The notes under the pieces were generated by a model, which had not been told where the DNA came from, did not search any database, and worked only from the letters and a program-made list of their open reading frames with translations. 18,617 bases of DNA from the NCBI GenBank assembly GCA_003220855.1, contig QHTP01000124.1, positions 1 to 18,617 of the forward strand. Direction: 5' to 3'. Shown here piece after piece: positions 7,586 to 15,661 of the stretch (positions are counted from its first letter, which is position 1; each line of letters begins with the position of its first letter). The stretch is from Gemmatimonadota bacterium. Its GTDB lineage: Bacteria; Gemmatimonadota; Gemmatimonadetes; Gemmatimonadales; GWC2-71-9. A program made the position numbers and the translations under genes.

Positions 7586-8377
7586 ATGCAGCCGATCCGC
7601 ACGCTGATCGTCGACGACGAGCCCGCGGCGCGCGAGGGGATGCGGCACCTCCTCGCCGCCGACCCCGAGATCGTGATCTCGGGCGAGTGCGCCGACGGGC
7701 GGACGGCCGCGGCGGCGATCCGCGCCGGCGCGCCCGACCTGGTGTTCCTGGACGTGCAGATGCCCGAGCTCGACGGCTTCGACGTGCTGCGCGAGGTGGA
7801 TCTGGAGCAGGCGCCGGCGCTCGTGTTCGTGACGGCCTACGACCAGTACGCGCTGCGCGCCTTCGAGGTGCACGCGATCGACTATCTCCTCAAGCCCTTC
7901 ACGGACGAGCGGTTCCGCGAGTCGCTCGACCGCGCCAAGCGGCAAGTGCGCCAGGGCCGCATGGGAGAGCTGTCCGGCAAGCTCGCCGCGCTGCTCGAGC
8001 ATTACGGCCCCGACTCGGGGCCGCGGCGCAGTCGGCCGCGCTACCTCGATCGCCTGCTGGTCAAGGCCAGCGGGACCGTCACGCTGCTGCGGGCGGCAGA
8101 GATCGACTGGATCGACGCGGAGGGCGACTACGTGCGCATTCACGTGGGGAAGAGCTGGCATCTGCTGCGCGAGACCATGAAGAACCTCGAGAGCCAGCTC
8201 GACCCGGCGAGGTTCGTGCGGATCCACCGTTCGACCATCGTGAACCTCGAGAAGGTCAAAGAGCTGCAGCCGTTCTTCCGCGGCGAGTACGTCGTGGTGC
8301 TGCACGGCGGCACGACGCTCAAGCTGTCGCGCGGCTATCGCGAGAATCTCGAGCGACGGCTCGGCCGCACCATTTAG
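7586..8377 (+). CDS. LytTR family DNA-binding response regulator
   Basis: A 263-residue regulator, the partner of the adjacent LytS-type kinase. The receiver domain at about 5-120 has D10-D11, phosphoacceptor D56 (FLDVQMP), T83 and K103 (LLKPF). A linker at about 125-150 leads to a LytTR DNA-binding domain at about 155-260, with typical IDWIDAEGDYVRIHV and FVRIHRSTIVNLEKVKEL. This class (LytR/AlgR type) binds direct repeats upstream of target promoters. The ATG at 7586 follows the kinase stop by five bases, and a purine-rich GGGGAAGGGG stretch inside the kinase's last codons can serve as ribosome binding site. Likely targets suggested by context are its own operon and the SusC/SusD-like locus downstream, both preceded by repeats of similar period. 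Confidence 0.95.
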   Translation: MQPIRTLIVDDEPAAREGMRHLLAADPEIVISGECADGRTAAAAIRAGAPDLVFLDVQMPELDGFDVLREVDLEQAPALVFVTAYDQYALRAFEVHAIDYLLKPFTDERFRESLDRAKRQVRQGRMGELSGKLAALLEHYGPDSGPRRSRPRYLDRLLVKASGTVTLLRAAEIDWIDAEGDYVRIHVGKSWHLLRETMKNLESQLDPARFVRIHRSTIVNLEKVKELQPFFRGEYVVVLHGGTTLKLSRGYRENLERRLGRTI

Positions 8378-8388
8378 GGCCCGCGCCC

Positions 8389-8423
8389 CGTCGCGCGCGC
8401 CGGGCGTCTTGGCGCGCGTGACG
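8389..8423 (+). terminator. Strong hairpin after the LytTR gene, no T-tract
   Basis: Bases 8389-8401 pair with 8411-8423 (13 bp with one G-T pair) around the nine-base loop GGGCGTCTT. It starts 12 bases after the stop codon. The absence of a following T-run makes an intrinsic terminator uncertain; it could also protect the mRNA 3' end or act in Rho-dependent termination. Confidence 0.45.
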
Positions 8424-8544
8424 CACCACTCGTCGCACGGTCGTTTGCCCCCGGGGCAATCGTGACTAAGCTGCGCACGCGCTCACCGAAAAGAGCGTGC
8501 TGTTCGGGTCGCGCGGAGAGCGTGACGGCCACTCCCCCGACCGA

Positions 8545-8578
8545 CCAACCCGGCGCGCGAGCGTCGGGTTTGGTTTTT
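8545..8578 (+). terminator. Terminator-like hairpin with T-tract upstream of the SusC-type gene
   Basis: CCAACCCG at 8545-8552 pairs, with one bulged base, with CGGGTTTGG at 8565-8573. TTTTT follows at 8574-8578. This fits an intrinsic terminator for the two-component operon, or an attenuator if transcription towards the receptor gene starts further upstream. Confidence 0.45.
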
Positions 8579-8589
8579 CGGTGCGCGAT

Positions 8590-8639
8590 TTCGTCGTCGC
8601 GACGGCGGACGTCCGTCGTGCGGAAGTCGCGGCTCGTCG
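8590..8639 (+). promoter_or_regulatory. Degenerate TTCGTCG-like repeats at 22/21-bp spacing (candidate LytTR site)
   Basis: TTCGTCG at 8590-8596, TCCGTCG at 8612-8618 and CTCGTCG at 8633-8639 each match TTCGTCG in at least six of seven positions. Spacings are 22 and 21 bp, like the perfect triplet before the kinase gene. They end 87 bases before the SusC-type start codon. The assignment is weaker than for the kinase operon because the motif is GC-rich and degenerate. Confidence 0.3.
8602..8619. promoter_or_regulatory. 18-bp imperfect palindrome upstream of the SusC-type gene
   Basis: The sequence ACGGCGGACGTCCGTCGT is self-complementary except for one base pair, with the core CGGACGTCCG perfectly palindromic. 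It is 107 bases upstream of the receptor start and overlaps the second degenerate direct repeat. It may be an operator for a dimeric regulator, or a chance product of GC-rich DNA. Confidence 0.3.
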
Positions 8640-8726
8640 CAAATCGGTCGCGCCCACCAGCTCGGGTTCCTAGCGTGACGGGAGTCGAGGAGTCCCTCCC
8701 ATCCCGTCATCGCAGGAGGACCCATC

Positions 8727-11700
8727 ATGCGCTTGATCGTTCGAGGCTGGTTGGCCGCAACCGGACTCGCGGGTCTGGTCGCGGCCCGCGCGCACGCCCA
8801 GGAGCCGGTGACCATGACCGGGAAGGTGACGAGCGACGCGGGGCTCCCCCTGGGGCAGGTCGAGGTCGCGCTCCCGACGCTCGGGCTGGGCGCCCTGAGC
8901 CGTGACGACGGTGCCTACACGCTCGTGGTGCCGGGTGCGCGGGTGTCGGGGCAGACGGTCACGCTGCTGGCGCGGCGTCTGGGATACAAGTCGCAGAGCG
9001 CCCAGGTGACGCTCAGCGCGGGGGGCGTGACGCACGACTTCGTGCTCGCCGCCAATCCCCTGCAGCTCGGTGAAGTGGTGGTGACCGGGGCCGGCACCGC
9101 CACCGAGACCGAAAAGCTCGGCAACGTCCGCAACAACGTCTCGTCCGACGCGATTCAGAGGGCCGGCGAGGCGAACATGGTCCAGGCGCTCGCCGGCAAG
9201 GCGCCCAACGTGACGGTCGTGCAGCAATCGGGCGATCCCGGCGCGGGCTCCTACATCAATATCCGGGGCACCAGCTCGATCCTCGGCTCGAACCAGCCGC
9301 TCTTCGTGGTGGACGGCGTCCCGATCGACAACTCGACCTTCTCGACGTCCAACTTCAACGGACCGGACGACGCCGGCGGCACCCTCGCGCAGGTCGGCGA
9401 GACCGAAGGCACCGTGGCGACCAACCGGGCGGCGGACATCAATCCCAACGACATCGAGTCGGTGGAGATCCTGAAGGGCCCGGCGGCGAGCGCGATCTAC
9501 GGCGCGCGCGCGGCGGCGGGGGTGGTGCTCATCACCACCAAGTCGGGCCGCTCCGGGCCGACGCAATTCACCTTCCGGTCGTCCAGCGCATTCAACGACA
9601 TCAACCACAGCTATCCACGGCAGACCAGCTACGGCCTCGGCAGCCGCGGGGTCCACGCCGACACGTCGCTCGGCGGTACCTGCGATCAGCCCGGGTCCGG
9701 CATCTGCGGGCGGTCGTGGGGACCGGCGATCCCGGCCGGCGGCGCGGTGTTCGACCACGCGAACGAGCTGTACCGCGTGGGCCACACCCTCGACAACGGG
9801 TTCACCGTCTCGGGGGGCAACGACCGCACCACGTTCTATCTCTCGGGGGGCAACGCGTACGACCAGGGCGTGATCATCGGGCCGAACAACTACTTCTCCC
9901 GCACTTCGGTGCGCTTCAAGGGAACGCATCGCGTCGCCGACAATCTCCGGCTGGGCGGCGACCTGGCCTTTGCCGACAGCCGCGCCAAGTACATCCAGCG
10001 CGGCAACAACACCAACGGCGTGCAGCTGGGCGATCTGCGCACGCCGCCCGATTTCAACAACTATCCCTATTTCGTGGTCACGCCCAACGGCACCGTGCAG
10101 CAGCGCTCCTACCGCCTGCAGCATCCGACCGACGCCTCGCTGCTCGATGATCGCACGTTCGACAACCCGTTGTGGACCATCTTCCAAGCGCAGAACTCTT
10201 CCAACGTGGGACGCGTCTACGGCAACGTGAACGCGGAGTACCTGGCGACCCCCTGGCTCAAGCTCAACTACACGCTGGGCGCGGACTATGCGACCGACGA
10301 GCGGCTCGAGGGCTGCGCCATAACGTCGGCGGCGCCGTGCATCCAAGGGCGCGTGATCGAGGGGAAGATCGTCAACTACGCGATCGATCATAACCTCACC
10401 GCGACGGCGACGTACACGCTGAACCCCAGCCTCGGCGGCACCGTCACGCTCGGGCAGAACCTCAACACGCGCAACCAGCGTCAGCTCGGCAACGTGGGCC
10501 GCACGCTGGTCGCGCCGCAGCCGTTCAAGGCATCCAACACCGTCAGCCGCGACCCGGTGAGCGACCAGGAGCAGGTGATCCACGACGCTTCGTGGTTCGG
10601 GCAGGGGACGCTCGACATCGAGAGCCAGCTGTACCTGACGGCGGCGGTGCGGAACGACGGATCCTCGACGTTCGGCCGCACCAATCTGCGGAGCTGGTTT
10701 CCCAAGGGCAGTGCGGCGTGGGAATTCACCAAGGCGCTGGGTGAGCGGTCGTGGCTGTCGTACGGCAAGGCCCGCGTCGCTTACGGGCAGGCCGGCCAGG
10801 AGCCGGGGGGGCATGGTGACGCGCTCCGAGCTGAAGGCGGCCCCGTCGCTCAAGCCCGAGCGCTCCAAGGAATTCGAAGCGGGCCTGGATCTCGGCTTCT
10901 TCAAGGATCGGGCCGACGCCAGCATCACCTGGTACGACAAGAAGTCCAGCGACGTGATCCTGCCGGAGCCCCTCCCCGTGTCCACCGGCTACTTCGCGCA
11001 GGGGTCGAATGCGGCCTCGATTCAGAACCGTGGCTGGGAGGTATCGCTCAACATGCGGCCGCTCGTGCGGGCCGACTACGGGTGGGACGTGGGCCTGCAG
11101 TGGGCCCGCAACCGCAACAAGGTGCTGTCGCTCGGCGCGGGCGAGCAGTTCATCGTGATCGGCGACTTCAACAACCAGATCGCCATGGTCGGCCAGCCCA
11201 TCGGCGTGTACCTGGGAAGCGGCTTTCTACGGTGCGGCGTGTCCAACGGCACCACCAACGTGGTCGCCGTCGCCGGGGGCGGCACCGACAGCCTCGGCGC
11301 CGTGTGCCAGGGGCACCCGCGGGGCGCGCTCTACGTCGACCCGAACGGCTTCCCGTTACAGGACCCCGATCCGCGTCTGGTGCAGGACCCGAACTACGAT
11401 TGGACCGGCAGCGTCCGCTCGTCGTTCCGCTACCGCAAGATCCAGGTCTCCGGCCTGCTCGACATCCGGCACGGCGGGCAGATCTGGAACGGCACCAAAG
11501 GTGCGTTGTGGAGCTACGGCACCCACCAGGACACCCAGCAGCGGGCCGTCTGCACGGCCCGAACCGAAACCGGCTGCACCGGCAACACGAAGATCTTCGG
11601 CCAGGGCGGCTGGTACGACGGTCCCGTCGTCGGGCCCGGGGCCGGCGTCCCGGCGTCGATCGGCGAGTACTGGTATCGCGACGTGGTCGGCTGCCCGTTC

Positions 11701-11988
11701 CTCGGGATCGATGAGCCGTGTATCGAGAACGCCGGCTTCGTGAAGCTCCGGGAGATCTCGCTGACCTATACGCTCGACGCGCCCTGGGTACAGCGCTCGC
11801 TCGGCTTCTCGAGCATCGACCTGCGCGTGTCGGGCCGTAACCTGCACAGCTGGACCAGCTACACCGGCTACGACCCGGAGACGAACCTGGGCGGGGCGAT
11901 TTCCGGCGGCCTCGGTGCCGGCGGCGTCGACTACTTCAATAACCCGCAGACACGCTCGTTCGCGTTCTCCGTCACCCTCAACCACTAA
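8727..11988 (+). CDS. SusC/RagA family TonB-dependent receptor, disrupted by a +1 frameshift at 10805-10811
   Basis: Outer-membrane receptor that imports large nutrients with its SusD partner. The start at 8727 has AGGAGG upstream. A signal peptide ends near ARAHAQ (residue 25). A carboxypeptidase-D regulatory-like domain follows at about 28-112 (GKVTSDAGLPLGQVEV), then the plug with LGEVVVTG, the SusC signature NIRGTSS...PLFVVDGVPID, and EILKGPAASAIYGARAAAGVVLITTKSGR. The barrel ends in SFAFSVTLNH. The frame breaks in a run of seven G. The 5' part reads ...YGQAGQEP in one frame; the barrel continues in another as GGMVTRSELKAAPSLKPERS. Removing one G restores a reading frame of about 1086 codons. 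The region between GQ-P and LKPER is also unusually short (about 12 residues), so bases may be missing here. It may be a sequencing or assembly error or a true pseudogene. Confidence 0.92.
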
Positions 11989-12005
11989 CCCGAGGAGACC
12001 GACAT

Positions 12006-13457
12006 ATGCGTCGCAACACCGATGTCGCGCTCGTCTCACTGGGGCTGCTCCTCGGAACGACGGGCTGTGATGCGTTCCTCACGGGAAACAAGCTCTCCGA
12101 GAACCCGAACCTCCCGACGGCGGCGGCGATCCAGCCGCTGTTCGTCGGCGTGCAGGCGGGCCAGTTCACGTTCCAGGAAGCCACCGCGGCCATGATGACG
12201 TGCGAGTGGGTGCAGGCGTGCGGCGCGGCCAACGGCCGGTTCGTGCAACAGGCCGGCCAATACGTGTTCGGGGAAACGTCCAACATTGCCGCCAATTTCG
12301 GCGACTGGCTCCAGGTATATGGCGGCGGCGGGCTGGTCGACATCCGCCGCGTGAAGGCGCTCGCCCGGGCGGCAGGCGACTCCACCTGGGTCGGCATAGC
12401 GAAGGTATGGGAGGCCCTCACCATCGGCACCGCATCCGACCTGTGGGGCGACATTCCCTATTCTCAGGTCGACACGAACACGACCAATCCTCCGCTCGAC
12501 GATCGGTTCGCCATCCTGGGCTCGCTGCAGACGTCGCTGAGCGAAGCGATCACCGAGCTCGCGAGCGGACTGGGGGCGGGGCCGGGGAACGTGGACCTCA
12601 TCTTCAACCCTGGCGGCGATCAATCCGTGGCGACGCTGCGGGCCAAGTGGACCAGGGTGGCGTACACCCTGAAGGCCCGCTTCTACATGCACACGGCGGA
12701 GTCGTTGGGAGTGCCGGCGTACACGGCGGCCATCGCCGCGGCGCTCAACGGCATCGGTGATCCGACCGGCCAGGGCGACCTCCGCTCGTTCCACACGAAG
12801 GTGACAGCCGAGCGGAACATGTGGAGCCAGTTCCAGGTGAGCTCGGGGTTCGGCACGGACCTCGAGGCCGGCAAGGCCCTCGCGGACTACATGAACGCCC
12901 GCAATGATCCGCGGCGGGCCGCGTACTTCTGTCTCAACGCGCTGGGTGGGTACGGCGGCGACGACTTCAACGTCGTCGTGAACCCCGACTCGATTTCGAA
13001 CTTCGCGTGCCTGCCGCCGCGGTTCGCCGCGGACGCGCGGATTCCCTACGTGAGCTGGGCCGAGAACGAGCTGATCCTGGCGGAGGCGTACGCCGCCACC
13101 GGCGACACGGCGAGCGCACGCGTGCATCTCAACAATGAGCTCGCCACGGTGCCGCTGCCCGCGGTCGCGAGCGGTCTGAGCGCGGCGGCGCTGCGCGACA
13201 CCGTGATGATGGAGAAGTACGTCGCGCTGTTCCAGAACATCGAGACGATCGACGACTACCGCCGCACGTGCGTTCCGGCGATCACCCCGGTTTCGAACGG
13301 GCAGGGGTTCACCCACGTCCCCGGGCGACTGTACTACCCGCAGGCGGAGCGCAACACGAACACCAACATCCCGGATCCGAGCGTCCAGCTTGCGACGCAC
13401 GGCTTCCGCAACAAGGGGGACGTGCACGCGTGCCAGGGCAGCGACGCGCTTCCATGA
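12006..13457 (+). CDS. SusD/RagB family nutrient-binding lipoprotein
   Basis: A 483-residue surface lipoprotein, partner of the SusC-type receptor that ends 17 bases upstream. ATG 12006 has GAGGAG about ten bases upstream. The lipobox is near TTGC with Cys21. The N-terminal GCDAFLTGNKLSENPNLPT is typical of the SusD-like group that begins with an NPN motif. TPR-like helical segments follow, including GDWLQVYGGGGLVDIRRVKALA and WEALTIGTASDLWGDIPYSQ. The latter is the highly conserved family segment (xxxxLWGDIPY). The C-terminal half has SWAENELILAEAYAATGD, another family signature. These proteins bind glycans, peptides or other large ligands at the cell surface; the ligand cannot be read from sequence. 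The gene overlaps the next by ATGA. Confidence 0.95.
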   Translation: MRRNTDVALVSLGLLLGTTGCDAFLTGNKLSENPNLPTAAAIQPLFVGVQAGQFTFQEATAAMMTCEWVQACGAANGRFVQQAGQYVFGETSNIAANFGDWLQVYGGGGLVDIRRVKALARAAGDSTWVGIAKVWEALTIGTASDLWGDIPYSQVDTNTTNPPLDDRFAILGSLQTSLSEAITELASGLGAGPGNVDLIFNPGGDQSVATLRAKWTRVAYTLKARFYMHTAESLGVPAYTAAIAAALNGIGDPTGQGDLRSFHTKVTAERNMWSQFQVSSGFGTDLEAGKALADYMNARNDPRRAAYFCLNALGGYGGDDFNVVVNPDSISNFACLPPRFAADARIPYVSWAENELILAEAYAATGDTASARVHLNNELATVPLPAVASGLSAAALRDTVMMEKYVALFQNIETIDDYRRTCVPAITPVSNGQGFTHVPGRLYYPQAERNTNTNIPDPSVQLATHGFRNKGDVHACQGSDALP

Positions 13458-13900
13458 GGCGGGTGCCGCTGCTGACGACCGCGTTGTGCGTGGCCGCGGG
13501 ATGCTACGAGTACCACCCGCTCACGGCACCGACCCCCGACCAGGGCAGCTACGTGTCGGCCACGCTCACGGAGGCGGGCTCGGCCGATCTGGCGCGCTAC
13601 CTCGGGCCCGACGTGTTCGTGGTGCGGGGGCGCTACCTCGGAACCGGCGACGCGGGGGTCGTCGTGTCCGTGGCCTCGGTCGAGCTCAAGCGGGGCAACG
13701 ACGTGCCGTGGGCGGGCGAGACCATCGTGCTCCCGAGCAACGCGGTCGCGTCGCTCGACGTGCGGCGCCTGGCGAAGGGACGGACCGTCCTGCTGGCGGG
13801 CGCGGGCGCGGGTGGCCTGGTGTTTACGACGCTCGCGTTCTCGCTGCTCGGGAGCAGCGGTCCGATCGGAGCGGGAGGCGGTCACCCCGGCAAGCAGTAG
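13454..13900 (+). CDS. Small lipoprotein of unknown function, coupled to the SusD-type gene
   Basis: A 148-residue protein starting with ATG 13454, which overlaps the SusD-type stop as ATGA, so translation is probably coupled. The N-terminus MRRVPLLTTALCVAAGC is a clear lipoprotein signal with Cys17. The middle contains a beta-rich segment (DVFVVRGRYLGTGDAGVVVSVASVEL) resembling a small barrel or Sm-like fold, although no family is recognised. Near the C-terminus TVLLAGAGAGGLVFTTLAFSL is hydrophobic enough to be a membrane helix, which is odd for a lipoprotein. It ends with a Gly-rich tail. Context suggests an accessory part of the uptake system. Its stop is one base from the stop of the convergent ammonium transporter gene. 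Confidence 0.8.
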   Translation: MRRVPLLTTALCVAAGCYEYHPLTAPTPDQGSYVSATLTEAGSADLARYLGPDVFVVRGRYLGTGDAGVVVSVASVELKRGNDVPWAGETIVLPSNAVASLDVRRLAKGRTVLLAGAGAGGLVFTTLAFSLLGSSGPIGAGGGHPGKQ

Positions 13901-13901
13901 G

Positions 13902-15245
13902 CTAGGCGGCTTCGCCTTTCGCGGGTACCGCCGAGACGATCACGCCGGCGCCGAGCGACAGGCCCGGCGTCGGGGTAGCACCCTGATCGCCGAAGTAGGC
14001 TTCCTCGCCATGCTCGCTCAAGTCGAGCCCGCTGAGCTGCTCCTTCACGCCCGCCTTGGCACCGAGCGTGACGTTCACAAACGTCATGATCAACGCCGTG
14101 CCTACCGCGGCGATCGCGATGGCCGCGAGCACCGCCACGAGCTGGACGCCCATCTGGGCGAAGTTGCCGGCGAGCCAGCCGTCGCCGCCGGCGGGGTTCG
14201 CGACTTTCGTTGCGAAGACACCCGTCAGGAGCGCCCCGGCCACTCCGGCGAGGCCGTGGCAGGAGAACACGTCCAGGGAATCGTCCAGCCGGGTGGTGGC
14301 GCGAATCTGGATTGCGGTGTAGCTCACGATCGCCGCCAGCACGCCGACCGCGATCGAGGCGAGCACGGTGATGTACCCGGCGGCGGGCGTGATCCCGACC
14401 CGACCCACCACCAACCCGGTCGCCGCGCCGACGGCGGTCGCCTTGCCGGTGCGCGCCAGATCGAGGCAGACCCAGGTGACGAGCGCCGCGGCCGCGGCCG
14501 TGTTGGTGTTCGTGAACGCGAGCGCGGCCAGGCCGTTGGCGGCGAGGGCCGAGCCGGCGTTGAAGCCGAACCAGCCGAACCACAGGAGTCCCGCGCCCAA
14601 GAGCACCAGCGGCACGTTGTGCGGCACGATCGGGACGCGCTTGAAGTCTTTGCGCGACCCGAGCATGCGTGCCGCCACCAGCGCCGAGACGCCGGCACTG
14701 ATGTGCACCACGGTGCCACCGGCGAAGTCGAGCGCGCCGAGCTTCTGCAGCCACCCGCCCGCCCCCCACACCCAGTGCGCCAGCGGGTCGTACACCAGCG
14801 TGGCCCAGAGAAGGATGAACACGACATAGGCGCGGAAATGCATGCGCTCCACGATCGCGCCCGAGATCAGGGCCGGCGTGATGATCGCGAACATGGCCTG
14901 GAACATCGCGTGCGCCTGCAGCGGGATGGTGGCGGCGTAGGCGGGATCCGGGTCGAGCCCGACGCCCTTGAACCCTGCCCACGCGAGGCCGCCCCACCAC
15001 GGCGTGCCGTGCCCGAAGGCGATGGAGTAGCCGACCAGGACCCACTGCACGCTGATCAAGCCCAGCGCGACCATGCTCATCATCATGGTGTTGAGCGCGT
15101 TCTTGGGCCGCACCAGCCCGCCGTAGAAGAACGCCAGCCCCACGGTCATCACCATCACCAACGCGGTCGAGGCCAGTACCCACGCGGTGTCGCCTGCCGA
15201 CACGGCGGCGACGTCGGCCAGGAGGGGGGCGGGGGCGGCGATCAC
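13902..15245 (-). CDS. amt: Ammonium transporter (Amt/MEP/Rh family)
   Basis: A 447-residue inner-membrane ammonium channel with eleven or so hydrophobic segments. Signature stretches are GLAFFYGGLVRPKNALN near the N-terminus and ALDFAGGTVVHISAG in the middle. D173 and H181 correspond to E. coli AmtB D160 and H168, and H330 (FSCHGLAGVAG) to H318, so the conducting pore is intact. The start is assigned to GTG 15245, which overlaps the TGA stop of the PII gene (GTGA), as expected for the conserved glnK-amtB pair; the frame upstream of it is a shadow of the PII gene. The C-terminal cytoplasmic tail (LDLSEHGEEAYFGDQG) is the known contact region for PII. PII blocks the channel when nitrogen is sufficient. 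Confidence 0.96.
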   Translation of the reverse strand: MIAAPAPLLADVAAVSAGDTAWVLASTALVMVMTVGLAFFYGGLVRPKNALNTMMMSMVALGLISVQWVLVGYSIAFGHGTPWWGGLAWAGFKGVGLDPDPAYAATIPLQAHAMFQAMFAIITPALISGAIVERMHFRAYVVFILLWATLVYDPLAHWVWGAGGWLQKLGALDFAGGTVVHISAGVSALVAARMLGSRKDFKRVPIVPHNVPLVLLGAGLLWFGWFGFNAGSALAANGLAALAFTNTNTAAAAALVTWVCLDLARTGKATAVGAATGLVVGRVGITPAAGYITVLASIAVGVLAAIVSYTAIQIRATTRLDDSLDVFSCHGLAGVAGALLTGVFATKVANPAGGDGWLAGNFAQMGVQLVAVLAAIAIAAVGTALIMTFVNVTLGAKAGVKEQLSGLDLSEHGEEAYFGDQGATPTPGLSLGAGVIVSAVPAKGEAA

Positions 15246-15661
15246 TCGTCGTCCCCCGCGACGGCACCGGCTTGCTGTGCGCTCTCGAGCGCGGCGCGCT
15301 GCACCTGATCCGCGTTCACCGCCGTGAGCGCCGAATTGTCGGTCTCCCCGGTGCGGATGCGGATCACGCGTTCGATCTGCTGGATGAAGATCTTGCCGTC
15401 GCCCACTTCGCCCGTGCGGGCGGAGGCGAGGATGGCCTTGATGCACGGCTCCACGAACGGCTCGGAGCAGACCATCTCGATCTTCACCTTCTCATGGAAT
15501 TCCATGACGACGGTGGTGCCGCGATACTGTCCGACGACTTCCTGCTCGCCCCCGTGACCCGACACGCGGCTCAGTGTGATCCCGGTGACGCCGGCCTGGA
15601 ACAGCGCCGCCTTGACCTCGGGCAGACGTTCGGGCCGGACGATCGTAGTGATGAGTTTCAT
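15242..15661 (-). CDS. glnK: PII nitrogen regulatory protein (GlnK/GlnB family) with atypical T-loop
   Basis: A 139-residue PII protein, encoded just before and overlapping the ammonium transporter gene. The core matches the family: MKLITTIVRPERLPEV, EKVKIEMV (K58, which contacts 2-oxoglutarate) and VGDGKIFIQQIERVIRIRTGE (ATP site). The T-loop aligns without gaps to E. coli GlnB but differs at key places. The uridylylated Tyr51 is Val51, Ser/Ala49 is Thr49, and Gln39 is Glu39; Tyr46-Arg-Gly is kept. A tail of about 25 residues follows the usual end. Control by uridylylation at residue 51 is therefore impossible, and binding of ATP/ADP and 2-oxoglutarate is the likely mode. The ATG at 15661 has only a weak, distant GGGGGC as ribosome binding site. 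Confidence 0.95.
   Translation of the reverse strand: MKLITTIVRPERLPEVKAALFQAGVTGITLSRVSGHGGEQEVVGQYRGTTVVMEFHEKVKIEMVCSEPFVEPCIKAILASARTGEVGDGKIFIQQIERVIRIRTGETDNSALTAVNADQVQRAALESAQQAGAVAGDDE

Larger units (their letters stand above)
8378..8726. other. 349-base intergenic region before the SusC-type gene
   Basis: No supportable gene lies here. The stretch holds a 13-bp-stem hairpin just after the LytTR gene, a terminator-like hairpin with a T-tract, three degenerate TTCGTCG-like repeats spaced 22 and 21 bp, a near-perfect 18-bp palindrome, and the AGGAGG ribosome binding site (8715-8720) of the receptor gene. No strong sigma70-type -35/-10 pair was recognised. Confidence 0.6.

Noticed and set aside
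6410..8377. Continuous 655-codon frame suggesting a fusion across the kinase and regulator
   Set aside because: Only the part from 7586 on codes for a recognisable protein. The upstream part is an out-of-frame shadow of the kinase gene, so there is no fusion.
10711..11988. A separate gene for the second half of the SusC-type receptor
   Set aside because: It lacks a signal peptide and plug, and its first roughly 30 codons are a shadow of the first half. It is the continuation of the same barrel after a frameshift.
12036..13427. Long minus-strand open frame of 463 codons opposite the SusD-type gene
   Set aside because: It is an antisense shadow of a well-supported SusD-type gene. The translation is Arg/Val/Gly-rich without domains, as expected from GC-rich DNA.
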